Shown here one piece after another: positions 17,925-26,756 of a stretch of DNA of 64,000 nucleotides. The notes beneath the pieces are model-generated. The model had not been told where the DNA came from, ran no database searches, and was given only the letters and a program-made list of their open reading frames with translations. Source of the stretch: Azomonas agilis (GTDB lineage Bacteria > Pseudomonadota > Gammaproteobacteria > Pseudomonadales > Pseudomonadaceae); the NCBI RefSeq assembly GCF_007830255.1, contig NZ_VLKG01000006.1:62001-126000 (forward strand), read 5' to 3'. Each line of letters starts with the position of its first letter. Position 1 is the stretch's first letter. A program made the translations under genes and the position numbers.

Positions 17925-18713
17925 TCAAGCCACCATCGAGGGTGTTTTGGATTCCAGTAAGTATTTCAGCAATAAACGATAGGCTTGTACACCTCGACTA
18001 CTGGGGTCTTGCTGGGAAGGCATAACACCGATGCGACTGGCATCCCTTAGGCGAGTGTCAACGGGAATAAAACCTGACCACAATTGCTGCGGGTAAGTAT
18101 CGCGCAGAATTTGCAATGCTCCCAAAGAAGCCTGAGTACGCCGATCAAATAAGGTAGGCACCACCGTATAGGGCAGAGCCTGATGTCGCCTTGAATGATT
18201 AATAAGATTCAAGGTACTGATCATACGCTCCAATCCCTTAAGGGCCAGAAACTCCGTCTGTACGGGAATTACCAAATGCTGGCTAGCCGCCAGTGCATTC
18301 ACCATCAACACCCCTAGTAAGGGAGGACTGTCGATAATGGCATGATCATAATCCCCCCAAAGCTGAGCTAAGCTACGTGCAACGACCAAACCTAAGCCAT
18401 TTTGGTTGGGAGAGTGGCGCTCTAAGGTAGCCAATACCGTACTCGAAGGTAACAGAGCCGCTTGCTCGTGACTGGTGGGCAATAGCAAGTCTTTAATATC
18501 AGACACACTGGTTTGAGCATGCCGAAACAGGTCAAAAACACTGTACTCTAGGTGATCCGGATCGTAACCAAAGTAGCTGGTCATTGATCCATGCGGATCT
18601 AAATCCACCATGATGACACGCTTACCGCTGGCCGCCAGTAAACCAGCTAATGCTACCGAAGTCGTGGTTTTCCCTACCCCCCCTTTCTGATTGGCCACGG
18701 CCCAAACTCTCAT
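17925..18713 (-). CDS. parC: ParA-like ATPase ParC (chemotaxis array positioning)
   Basis: A 262-residue ParA/MinD-type ATPase with the deviant Walker A NQKGGVGKTTTSVALA, switch residues in VDLDPHGSMTSYFGYD and the Walker B-like HAIIDSPP. Within this cluster it corresponds to ParC, which forms polar foci and recruits chemotaxis proteins through ParP. It is not a chromosome-partition ParA, because there is no parB or parS site beside it. A 64-base gap separates it from motD. Confidence 0.87.
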   Translation of the reverse strand: MRVWAVANQKGGVGKTTTSVALAGLLAASGKRVIMVDLDPHGSMTSYFGYDPDHLEYSVFDLFRHAQTSVSDIKDLLLPTSHEQAALLPSSTVLATLERHSPNQNGLGLVVARSLAQLWGDYDHAIIDSPPLLGVLMVNALAASQHLVIPVQTEFLALKGLERMISTLNLINHSRRHQALPYTVVPTLFDRRTQASLGALQILRDTYPQQLWSGFIPVDTRLRDASRIGVMPSQQDPSSRGVQAYRLLLKYLLESKTPSMVA

Positions 18714-18777
18714 GAGTATTTGTTTTCCTGTATGTTCAAAGTCTACAAACCTGATCTAGGCGCACTGTGCCAAAGAG

Positions 18778-19572
18778 CTATAGGGTTCTGGGCAGTCTGG
18801 CGGCGTTGACCTGCCCTGTGGTAAAGGTCGTCATATTACGACGTACATCGGTATCCCGTGCAACCGCCAACACCACTCTACGATTACGCGCTCGTCCAGT
18901 TCCCGTTGCATTATCGGCAATGGGTCGGTACTCACCATAGCCCACAGCAGACAGACGCTGAGGATCAACACCATGCATAGCTAATAGGCGCACAATGCTG
19001 GCGGCTCGTGAAACGGACAGCTCCCAGTTTGTTGGATAATTGGCACTTTTAATGGGCTGATCGTCTGTAAAACCCTCGACCCGAATGGCATTTTGATAAG
19101 GAGCTAAAATAGCAGCAACCTTATCAATTAAGGCAAAGGCATTATCGTTAGGAATAGCCCCTCCACTGGGAAAGAGCAAGTTTGAACTCAGCTCTATCTC
19201 CAACCACATTTCATTGCCTCTTAGACTGATCTGCCCCGTACCTACCAAATCACTAAAGGCTTGTTGCACGCCTTGACCAATCAGCTCCAAAGAGTCTGTG
19301 GGTGTACTGGATGACCCACCAGGAACCCCAGGGGCCAAAGAGCTTGGACGATCCTCTCCAATAGGAATGGGTCTAAATGAGCGTACAGGTTCACTGAAGA
19401 TTCCCTCTAAAGATTCTGTTAATACCTTATATTTACCTTCATTGAGGGAAGACATGGCGTACATAACCACAAAAAAGGCAAACAACAGCGTAATAAAATC
19501 AGCATAAGAGACTAACCAACGCTCATGATTTTCGTGCTCCTCAGGATGGGAGCGCCGGCGGTGACGAGGCAT
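18778..19572 (-). CDS. motD: Flagellar stator protein MotD (MotB family)
   Basis: A 264-residue stator subunit. A basic N-terminus (MPRHRRRSHPEEHENHE) precedes one membrane helix containing the proton-binding aspartate in VSYADFITLLFAFFVVMYA. The periplasmic part ends in an OmpA-type peptidoglycan-binding domain (VEGFTDDQPIKSANYPTNWE, then GYGEYRPIADN and RARNRRVVL). It is paired with motC four bases upstream, giving the second stator set known from Pseudomonas, where MotCD supports swarming. Confidence 0.94.
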   Translation of the reverse strand: MPRHRRRSHPEEHENHERWLVSYADFITLLFAFFVVMYAMSSLNEGKYKVLTESLEGIFSEPVRSFRPIPIGEDRPSSLAPGVPGGSSSTPTDSLELIGQGVQQAFSDLVGTGQISLRGNEMWLEIELSSNLLFPSGGAIPNDNAFALIDKVAAILAPYQNAIRVEGFTDDQPIKSANYPTNWELSVSRAASIVRLLAMHGVDPQRLSAVGYGEYRPIADNATGTGRARNRRVVLAVARDTDVRRNMTTFTTGQVNAARLPRTL

Positions 19573-19576
19573 AGGA

Positions 19577-20317
19577 TTAATCCATGAAGCCCTGTAGCTT
19601 CAACTCGATGGAACGTGGATTTTCACCCTCTGCAATAGAGAGCAGACCTTCCAAAATCATCTCCCGATATCGGGATTGACGCTGCACAATACTCCGAAGT
19701 TTATTACTAATCGGCAGCATCAACAGGTTTGCAAAAGCAACCCCGTAAATAGTGGCAACGAAAGCTACAGCAATTCCCGCCCCTAGCTGACTGGGATCTG
19801 CAAGGTTTTCCATGACATGGATTAGCCCCATCACCGCCCCGATAATGCCAATGGTCGGTGCATAACCGCCCATGGACTCAAACATCCGAGCCGCCCGCAA
19901 ATCGCGCGCCTCTTGGGTTTCTATATCTACTTCAAGCACATTACGGATTACAGCAGACTCTGTGCCATCAACCAACAATTGCAGCCCTTTACGCGCATAA
20001 GGATCACGTTCAATATCGGCTACCGCTTCAAGTCCCAACAAACCTTCTTTACGGGCTAACTGACTCCACTTGATTACATTAGCAATGCCTTGGACGAGAT
20101 CAATACGCGGCGGAAACAATACCCAGTGCAACATTAGCAACCCGCGTTGAAATACGGAAAATGGGGTTTGCAGCAAAACAGCTCCGAAGGTGCCACCCAG
20201 TACAATCAAAGCCGCGGGGCCATTGATGAGCGCACTGATGTTGCCGCCCTCCAGCAGATTACCACCTACTACGGCACCCAAGCCTAACGCTAACCCCAAT
20301 AGACTTAAGAAGTCCAT
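19577..20317 (-). CDS. motC: Flagellar stator protein MotC (MotA family)
   Basis: A 246-residue protein with four membrane helices and the MotA/TolQ-type core. Family segments include GGTFGAVLLQTPFSVFQRG near the second helix and GGYAPTIGIIGAVMGLIHVM in the third. The cytoplasmic loop between helices 2 and 3 should contact FliG. It forms a proton-driven stator with MotD. It lies between cheB and motD with gaps of only four to eight bases. Confidence 0.94.
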   Translation of the reverse strand: MDFLSLLGLALGLGAVVGGNLLEGGNISALINGPAALIVLGGTFGAVLLQTPFSVFQRGLLMLHWVLFPPRIDLVQGIANVIKWSQLARKEGLLGLEAVADIERDPYARKGLQLLVDGTESAVIRNVLEVDIETQEARDLRAARMFESMGGYAPTIGIIGAVMGLIHVMENLADPSQLGAGIAVAFVATIYGVAFANLLMLPISNKLRSIVQRQSRYREMILEGLLSIAEGENPRSIELKLQGFMD

Positions 20318-20325
20318 TATTCAAC

Positions 20326-21501
20326 CTACTGGCACGCGTCTATAAGGCGTGAACCGATTTCCTCAAGGCTGTATACCGCATCACTCAGATTGGCTTTAAA
20401 CACAGCCATCGGCATACCGTAAATAACGCAGCTTGCTTCATCTTGAGTCCATACTTGACTGCCATTTTGTTTCAACAGACGAGCTCCCTCGCGGCCATCA
20501 GCGCCCATTCCCGTTAAAACAACGGCCAACACTCGATCCTGAAAGGCTTTCGCTGCAGACCCAAAAGTGATGTCAACACTAGGCTTGTAATTTAAACGCT
20601 CATCCCCCGGAAGAATACGCACCACACCCCGAGCATCTACCATCATTTGCTTGCCTCCCGGTGCCAATAGCGCCAAACCCGGTCGTAAAGCATCACCATC
20701 CTCAGCCTCTTTAACCTGTATTTGGCACAGTTTATCTAAGCGTTCTGCAAAGGCTTTGGTAAAGGTTGCTGGCATATGCTGAACCAGTACCAAAGGGGCT
20801 GGAAACTGCGCGGGTAACTTAGTAAGTACATGCTGCAATGCCACTGGCCCTCCGGTGGATGTACCAATCACCACCAAGCGGTAATTTCGCCGTTTAGGTG
20901 GCGTAGAAAACACAGGAGCAGTGGTCGGCACAGAAGTTGGGGCTGCGACTGGTACTGGGTTGGATTTCCAAGTGTGAATACTGGGTGCTGCGGAAGTCTC
21001 AGTTGGTAACGGACTATGATGGGTTACAGTACGGGTTGTTACTTTAGGCGCAGGAGAAACCACGGGGTTTCCCGTACCCCAATGGCTCGAAGTATGGTGA
21101 TAACGGCTGCGAGCAATGCCCTTGATTTTCTCACACAGCAGTTGCCGAAGCTTATCGGGGTTCTTAGAAATATCTTCAAAGTTTTTGGGTAAGTAATCTA
21201 CAGCACCAGCATCCAATGCATCCAAAGTCACCCGAGCTCCCTCATAACTCAGAGACGAAAACATCAATACTGGAGTTGGACAGCGCTGCATAATTTGACG
21301 CACAGCAGAAATTCCGTCTAATAACGGCATTTCGTAATCCATAGTAATCACATCAGGACGCAGAGCCACCGCTTGATCAATGGCTTCCCGCCCATTACTG
21401 GCCGTACCTACTACCTGAATATCGGCATCTGATGAAAGTATTTCTGTAAGACGACGGCGAAAAAATCCCGAATCATCCACCACCAAAACTTTAAGCGACA
21501 T
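20326..21501 (-). CDS. cheB: Chemotaxis methylesterase CheB
   Basis: A 391-residue response regulator that removes methyl groups from (and deamidates) chemoreceptors for adaptation. The receiver domain has Asp55 in VITMDYEMP. A Pro/Thr/Ser-rich linker (about 133-205) leads to the methylesterase domain with the catalytic triad Ser215 (GTSTGG), His242 (VQHMPATF) and Asp335 (GMGADGREGA). AGGAG lies upstream of the ATG. The linker is longer than in enteric CheB but usual for pseudomonads. No cheR is present in the window. Confidence 0.97.
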   Translation of the reverse strand: MSLKVLVVDDSGFFRRRLTEILSSDADIQVVGTASNGREAIDQAVALRPDVITMDYEMPLLDGISAVRQIMQRCPTPVLMFSSLSYEGARVTLDALDAGAVDYLPKNFEDISKNPDKLRQLLCEKIKGIARSRYHHTSSHWGTGNPVVSPAPKVTTRTVTHHSPLPTETSAAPSIHTWKSNPVPVAAPTSVPTTAPVFSTPPKRRNYRLVVIGTSTGGPVALQHVLTKLPAQFPAPLVLVQHMPATFTKAFAERLDKLCQIQVKEAEDGDALRPGLALLAPGGKQMMVDARGVVRILPGDERLNYKPSVDITFGSAAKAFQDRVLAVVLTGMGADGREGARLLKQNGSQVWTQDEASCVIYGMPMAVFKANLSDAVYSLEEIGSRLIDACQ

Positions 21502-21549
21502 GAAGCGTTACTCCTTACACAACGAGGTATAGCAGCTTGTTTTGGCTTA

Positions 21550-23841
21550 TTACGCTCGTCGTGCATAACGCTTGAGCATACTGGGTACATCTAAAATCAA
21601 TGCAATTCGACCATCTCCGGTAATGGTAGCACCCGACATTCCCGGCGTTCCCTGTAGCATCCGGCCTAAAGGTTTAATCACTACTTCCTCTTGTCCTACC
21701 AGTTGATCTACTACAAAACCAATACGTTGTGTACCGATGCTAATAATCACCACGTGCCCTTCATGCTGCTGCTCATGGCCCATGCCCTGCACCAGCCAAC
21801 GCTTGAGGTAAAACAACGGCAACGCCTTGTCACGCACGATGACTACTTCTTGCCCATCCACCACATTGGTTTTGGACAAATCCAGATGGAAAATCTCGCT
21901 CACACTCACCAAGGGAAATGCAAAAGCTTGTCGCTCCAACATCACCATAAGGGTGGGCATAATGGCCAGCGTGAGAGGCACTTTAATAATAATTTTTGAA
22001 CCGCTGCCTTTTTTTGAAGATACAGTAACCGTACCGTTGAGCTGGGAGATTTTGGTTTTCACCACATCCATCCCCACTCCGCGCCCAGATACATCGGAAA
22101 TTTCGGTCTTAGTCGAAAATCCGGGCGCGAAAATCAGGTTAAAGCAGTCCACCTCCGTTAAACGATCGGCGGCATCTCGATCCAAAATTCCTTTTTCTAC
22201 TGCTTTATTGCGCAAAACCTCAGCATCCATACCTTTGCCGTCGTCGGTAATCATCAGCAAAATATGGTCGCCTTCTTGCTCAGCGGAGAGCACTACATGA
22301 CCAGCCCTTGATTTGCCTGCGGCTGTACGCTCCTCAGGGGACTCAATGCCATGATCGACGGCATTACGCACCAAGTGCACTAAAGGATCTGCTAAGGCTT
22401 CTACCAAATTTTTATCAAGGTCTGTTTCTTCCCCTACCAACTCAAGGTTGATTTCTTTATTAAGGTTGCGGGCCAGATCGCGTACAAGACGTGGGAAACG
22501 CCCAAAAACCTTTTTGATGGGCTGCATGCGGGTCTTCATCACTGCGGTTTGCAGATCAGCAGTGACCACATCTAAATTAGAAACCGCCTTGGCCATAGTT
22601 TCATCGCCTGTCGTCATCCCTAAACGAACTAGGCGATTACGCACCAATACCAGCTCCCCCACCATATTCATGATTTCATCCAACCGTGCGGTATCCACCC
22701 GTACAGTGGTTTCGGCTTCTGAAGCAGCGGCAGTGCTTGATTTTTCCCCTGTAGGCGATGAAGAAGGAGCAAGGCGCTTCTTCTCAGCCGCAACGGGAGG
22801 CTCGGGCTCGGGCTCAGTCTTTTTCGGCGTAGGGGCTTTGGATACTACTGCCGACTTGCTTGCTGGCTTTTTACTGTTATCAGCCCCGACAGGTGCTGAG
22901 GTGACTGGCGTATCCTCTGGCTTGGATACCGTCACACCACTATCAAAACGACCTTTGCCATGCAACTGATCCAGCAACGCCTCAAACTCTTGATCTGAAA
23001 TAAGGTCGCTGTCTTGAGCTGCAGCTACAGGAAGCTCGGGGACTTCGCTGTTTAAGGCTTCTGGATTCGGCGAGGTTTCCTGTGGTTGATTTGAGGCAAC
23101 AAATTTTCCTTTGCCATGCAGTTGATCTAGTAGAGCCTCAAACTCATCATCGGTAATTTCATCAGCTGCCGTTGAGTTAGCTGAAGGTGAATCCACCTCA
23201 TGGATCTGAACAGGTTTAGGCAGCTCACTCTCTAAGCCTGCTACATGCCCCTGTTCTTGTAGCTGATCCAACAAAGCGTGAAATTCTTCGTCTGAAATTT
23301 CTTCCGAATGAACAGCCTCTTCCTGTGAGGAGCTGGAGGTATTGTGTTTACCCACAGCAGCATCCAGCATCTGCTCAAACTCTCGATCTGCCGTATCTAA
23401 CGCAGGAGCTGCTACTGGAGCGGACACTGGTGGCACCACAGGGGCCGAGGCACCGGGTACAGCCAGTTGTGCTAAAGCTTCTAATAAAGCAGGATCGGCC
23501 GGCTGAGGGTCTTGGCGCTCGCGTACTTGGTTAAACATTTCATTGATAGCATCCAGCGCTTGAAGCACCACATCCATCAAAGCTGCATCTACCCGGCGCT
23601 CACCCTTGCGTAGAATATCGAAAATATTCTCAGCAGTATGGCAGCACTCCACCAGAGCATGCAGTTGCAAGAATCCAGCGCCACCTTTTACCGTGTGAAA
23701 GCCTCTGAAAATAGCATTGAGCAGAGCCATATCATCGGGAGCACCCTCTAACTCCACCAATTGCTCAGACAGCTGCTCGAGAATTTCACCTGCTTCAACT
23801 AAAAAATCCTGCAGAATCTCTTCGTCAGCGTCAAAGCTCAT
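21550..23841 (-). CDS. cheA: Chemotaxis histidine kinase CheA
   Basis: A 763-residue kinase that phosphorylates CheY and CheB. The P1 domain has the phospho-acceptor His49 in FRGFHTVKGGAGF. P3/P4 follow (dimerisation from about 385, ATP-binding N, G1 and G2 boxes such as HLVRNAVDHGIE and DDGKGMD), then a C-terminal CheW-like P5. The long region 130-380 between P1 and P3 has no clear P2 domain. It holds four copies of an acidic motif, best seen as DDEFEALLDQLHGKG, and Ala/Pro-rich spacers. The ATG at 23841 was chosen; a TTG two codons earlier is possible. Confidence 0.96.
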   Translation of the reverse strand: MSFDADEEILQDFLVEAGEILEQLSEQLVELEGAPDDMALLNAIFRGFHTVKGGAGFLQLHALVECCHTAENIFDILRKGERRVDAALMDVVLQALDAINEMFNQVRERQDPQPADPALLEALAQLAVPGASAPVVPPVSAPVAAPALDTADREFEQMLDAAVGKHNTSSSSQEEAVHSEEISDEEFHALLDQLQEQGHVAGLESELPKPVQIHEVDSPSANSTAADEITDDEFEALLDQLHGKGKFVASNQPQETSPNPEALNSEVPELPVAAAQDSDLISDQEFEALLDQLHGKGRFDSGVTVSKPEDTPVTSAPVGADNSKKPASKSAVVSKAPTPKKTEPEPEPPVAAEKKRLAPSSSPTGEKSSTAAASEAETTVRVDTARLDEIMNMVGELVLVRNRLVRLGMTTGDETMAKAVSNLDVVTADLQTAVMKTRMQPIKKVFGRFPRLVRDLARNLNKEINLELVGEETDLDKNLVEALADPLVHLVRNAVDHGIESPEERTAAGKSRAGHVVLSAEQEGDHILLMITDDGKGMDAEVLRNKAVEKGILDRDAADRLTEVDCFNLIFAPGFSTKTEISDVSGRGVGMDVVKTKISQLNGTVTVSSKKGSGSKIIIKVPLTLAIMPTLMVMLERQAFAFPLVSVSEIFHLDLSKTNVVDGQEVVIVRDKALPLFYLKRWLVQGMGHEQQHEGHVVIISIGTQRIGFVVDQLVGQEEVVIKPLGRMLQGTPGMSGATITGDGRIALILDVPSMLKRYARRA
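22951..23388 (-). repeat. Four-copy EFEALLDQLHGKG-type peptide repeat inside cheA
   Basis: CheA residues about 152-297 contain DREFEQMLDAAVGK, SDEEFHALLDQLQEQG, DDEFEALLDQLHGKG and SDQEFEALLDQLHGKG, separated by 30-40 residue acidic or Pro-rich spacers. The last two copies are nearly identical. They probably form short amphipathic docking helices. Given parC and parP downstream, they may be the CheA region that binds ParP (called LID in Vibrio); this link is inference. Confidence 0.75.
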
Positions 23842-23856
23842 ACTCAATATCCCCTA

Positions 23857-24654
23857 CTAAAACCCAAGACTAGACAGCAAATCATCAACATCATCTTGCC
23901 CTGATACGACATCTTCACGCTTATCGGCCCGCATTTGTGGGCCTTCCCCTCGCGCTAAAGAGGCGGCAGCATTTTTCTGGTGCTCAGCCCGCAATTCGTC
24001 TTGATCATGGCTAATACCCGCAAACTGATTGACTTTGCTGGCCATCAAAACTAGCTCAAGCAGACTGCTTTCCACTTCAGTAATCAGTTGAGTGACTCGT
24101 TTAATGACTTGCCCGGTTAAGTCTTGGAAGTCCTGTGCTAACAAAATGTTATTTAAATTATCTGACAGCTTATCGCTACTTTCTGTAGTACGACCTAAAA
24201 AGCTGTCAATGCGCTTGGTAAGCTCTCGAAACTGCTCCGGTGTCAACTCCCGACGCATAAAGCACCGCCAATCTTCTGACAAACTTTGGGCTTCATAATT
24301 GATATAGCCGACTAGGGGGGCACAATCTTCCACTAAATCCATAGTTCGATTGGCCGCCCTTTCTGTCACTTCTACAACGTAAGAGAGGCGTTGGGTTGCG
24401 TCCGTGATTTGTGAAGCTTCTCCTTTAAGGCCATTGCAGCTAGCATCCATTTCCAGTTTGACAATTGCACTGTGCAACTGCCTCGTCAGACGACCCACCT
24501 CTAAATAAAGCCCTTGATCTCGCGTCTGATTGATCTGCTGGATGGACTCAACGGCCTCGCCGAAGCAACCCCGTTCCAGGCTGTCGATCAGGTGTTTTGC
24601 ATGATCTTTGAGCCTAAGCTCAAAATCTGCCATTCCATTCTCATCGTGCGCCAT
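23857..24654 (-). CDS. cheZ: Chemotaxis phosphatase CheZ
   Basis: A 265-residue mostly helical protein that dephosphorylates CheY-P. The active-site helix contains LAQDFQDLTGQVIKRV, including the acidic residue and glutamine used in catalysis. The C-terminal CheY-binding peptide DDVDDLLSSLGF is intact after a flexible linker. GAGGG lies four bases before the ATG. It sits between cheY and cheA. Confidence 0.96.
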   Translation of the reverse strand: MAHDENGMADFELRLKDHAKHLIDSLERGCFGEAVESIQQINQTRDQGLYLEVGRLTRQLHSAIVKLEMDASCNGLKGEASQITDATQRLSYVVEVTERAANRTMDLVEDCAPLVGYINYEAQSLSEDWRCFMRRELTPEQFRELTKRIDSFLGRTTESSDKLSDNLNNILLAQDFQDLTGQVIKRVTQLITEVESSLLELVLMASKVNQFAGISHDQDELRAEHQKNAAASLARGEGPQMRADKREDVVSGQDDVDDLLSSLGF

Positions 24655-24675
24655 ATCGCCCTCTTGGCTTTATAT

Positions 24676-25050
24676 TCAGCCGCTTACACGCTGGAAGATT
24701 TTTTCGATCTTTTCCTTAAGCACTTGAGCTGTAAAGGGCTTTACTACATAGCCATTCACACCCGCTTGGGCGGCTTCAATAATTTGATCCCGCTTAGCTT
24801 CAGCGGTCACCATCAATACGGGCATATTCTTTAAACGCTCATCAGCCCGAACGGCGCGCAGCAGCTCAATACCAGTCATACCCGGCATATTCCAGTCAGT
24901 CACTAAAAAATCAAAGTGACCGTTTTGCAACATCGGCAAGGCTGTCGCCCCATCATCTGCTTCTGCTGTATTAGTAAAGCCTAGATCCCGCAGCAAATTT
25001 TTGATGATTCGCCTCATTGTCGAGAAATCGTCCACAATGAGAATTTTCAT
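24676..25050 (-). CDS. cheY: Chemotaxis response regulator CheY
   Basis: A 124-residue single receiver domain that, when phosphorylated, binds the FliM N-terminus and changes motor direction. It has the acidic pair in [11 protein letters not shown], the phospho-acceptor Asp52 in [10 protein letters not shown], the switch threonine in MVTAEAK and the lysine in VVKPFT. The ATG at 25050 matches the family N-terminus (MKILIVDD). However, a perfect GGAGG lies five bases before an in-frame TTG at 25062, so translation may start four residues earlier. Confidence 0.97.
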   Translation of the reverse strand: MKILIVDDFSTMRRIIKNLLRDLGFTNTAEADDGATALPMLQNGHFDFLVTDWNMPGMTGIELLRAVRADERLKNMPVLMVTAEAKRDQIIEAAQAGVNGYVVKPFTAQVLKEKIEKIFQRVSG

Positions 25051-25110
25051 GTTTTTATCCAAGGCAACCTCCAAAAGTCTCACAGTTTCCTGAGCCTGAT
25101 CTATCGTTCA

Positions 25111-25836
25111 TCAGTCGATGCGCCATGCTTCAAGACGGGCCCGCAATCGAGCGGCACATTGACTGTGCAGCTGACTCACGCGCGATTCACTGACCCCTAA
25201 AACCTGACCAATTTCTTTCAGGTTTAATTCTTCATCATAATAAAGGGATAACACTAATTTTTCGCGCTCTGGTAATCCATCAATAGCTTCAGCTAAGGCT
25301 TGCCGAAAACGCTCATCTTCAAGCGTACCAGAGGGGCCAGAATGTACACCTTCTAGCACATCATCTACAGCGTCTTGGTCTTTTGATTGCAGCAAATGAT
25401 CAAAACTAAATAATCGGGCTCCTTGAGTGTCACTGAGGAGCCCGTAATATTCATCCAGATCCAACTTCAGTTCGGCAGCTACTTCCTGATCTTTAGCATC
25501 TCGCCCTGTACGAGCTTCCACTACGCGAATCGCATCGCTCACCATGCGTGCATTACGATGCACCGAACGCGGGGCCCAATCCCCTTTGCGAATTTCATCC
25601 AGCATGGCTCCCCGAATACGAATTCCTGCATAGGTTTCGAAACTCGCGCCTTTATCTGCACTGTATTTAGCGGCTGCCTCCAAGAGGCCAATCATGCCCG
25701 CTTGTACTAGATCATCCAGTTGCACACTGGCAGGCAGGCGTGCGATCAAATGATAGGCTATGCGTTTTACAAGAGGGGCATATTGTTCAACCAGCCGATA
25801 CTGGGAGTCTTTAGGACGTGTCTTGTTATAGTACAT
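25111..25836 (-). CDS. fliA: Flagellar sigma factor FliA (sigma-28)
   Basis: A 241-residue sigma-70-family factor for late flagellar and chemotaxis genes such as flagellin. Region 2 has VQLDDLVQAGMIGLLEAA and YAGIRIRGAMLDEIRKGDW. Region 4 has SLYYDEELNLKEIGQVLGVS and ends in SRVSQLHSQCAARLRARL. It follows fleN with a 23-base gap. In Pseudomonas its activity is held back by the anti-sigma factor FlgM, which is not seen here. Confidence 0.97.
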   Translation of the reverse strand: MYYNKTRPKDSQYRLVEQYAPLVKRIAYHLIARLPASVQLDDLVQAGMIGLLEAAAKYSADKGASFETYAGIRIRGAMLDEIRKGDWAPRSVHRNARMVSDAIRVVEARTGRDAKDQEVAAELKLDLDEYYGLLSDTQGARLFSFDHLLQSKDQDAVDDVLEGVHSGPSGTLEDERFRQALAEAIDGLPEREKLVLSLYYDEELNLKEIGQVLGVSESRVSQLHSQCAARLRARLEAWRID

Positions 25837-25859
25837 ACAGTACCCGCTCAGGCTTTACT

Positions 25860-26687
25860 TTACGCGGAAGTATCTGCGACGGGCTGAATGAGGCGCTCAA
25901 TAAAAAACTCAAGTTGCCCTCGTGGGGCTGTAGGTAGAGGCCAAGTATTTATTTTTTGTGCTACTGCCCGAAATGCTAAAGCACACTTAGATTGCGGGTA
26001 TGCCTCATACACTGCTGAACGCTTCTGAACGGCCTTTCGCACCATCTCATCATAAGGAATAGCACCTACATACTGTAACGCCACATCTAAAAAACGGTCG
26101 GTCACTCGTGTGAGCTTAGCAAACAAATTTCGCCCCTCTTGGGCTGAGTGGGTCATATTAGCCAACATACGAAAACGGGTGATCCCGTAGTCTCGATTCA
26201 GGAGTTTAATCAAGGCATATACGTCAGTAATAGAAGTAGGCTCATCGGTCACTACCAAGAGAATCTCTTGGGCTGCTCGGGTAAAATTTACGACCTCGTT
26301 ACCTATTCCAGCGGCAGTATCCACAATTAACACATCAAGATCATTGGCCAGCTCGCTGAAGGCGTTAATTAAACCCGCATGCTGCATGGAGCTCAGGTGC
26401 ACCATGCTTTGAGTCCCTGAGGCCGCTGGGACGATATAGACTCCAGACGGCCCCGTCAGTACCACATCCCGTAACGAGCAGCGCCCAGCGACCACGTCAG
26501 CTAAGGTTCGCTTTGGACGTAGGCCTAACAAAACGTCTACATTGGCTAGGCCTAAATCGGCATCTAACAGCATCACGCGCTGCCCTAAATCGGCTAAAGC
26601 CAAAGCTAGGTTAACTGCGACATTCGTTTTGCCAACCCCACCTTTGCCACCCGTTACGGCAATAACTTGTACGGGACTTATTCCCAT
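25860..26687 (-). CDS. fleN: Flagellar number regulator FleN (FlhG)
   Basis: A 275-residue MinD-type ATPase with deviant Walker A GGKGGVGKTNVAVNLA, LLDADLGLANVDVLLGL and Walker B-like DVLIVDTAAGIG. FleN binds FleQ and lowers flagellar gene expression, and it works with FlhF to set flagellum number in polar flagellates. The C-terminal 20 residues look like a possible amphipathic membrane-binding segment. It lies directly after flhF. Confidence 0.95.
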   Translation of the reverse strand: MGISPVQVIAVTGGKGGVGKTNVAVNLALALADLGQRVMLLDADLGLANVDVLLGLRPKRTLADVVAGRCSLRDVVLTGPSGVYIVPAASGTQSMVHLSSMQHAGLINAFSELANDLDVLIVDTAAGIGNEVVNFTRAAQEILLVVTDEPTSITDVYALIKLLNRDYGITRFRMLANMTHSAQEGRNLFAKLTRVTDRFLDVALQYVGAIPYDEMVRKAVQKRSAVYEAYPQSKCALAFRAVAQKINTWPLPTAPRGQLEFFIERLIQPVADTSA

Positions 26688-26756
26688 GTGCTTGCTACCT
26701 TAATTGCCAGAGCTGGCCTAGGGTTCTGGCCTGCTTGATCCAGCCACGTCACGCTT

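Noticed and set aside
17925-18713. Plasmid or chromosome partition ParA
   Set aside because: There is no parB or parS nearby and the gene lies in a chemotaxis operon beside parP and cheW, so array positioning fits better.
22448-22969. 173-residue frame opposite cheA
   Set aside because: It is antisense to the cheA linker, low in complexity and without family features.
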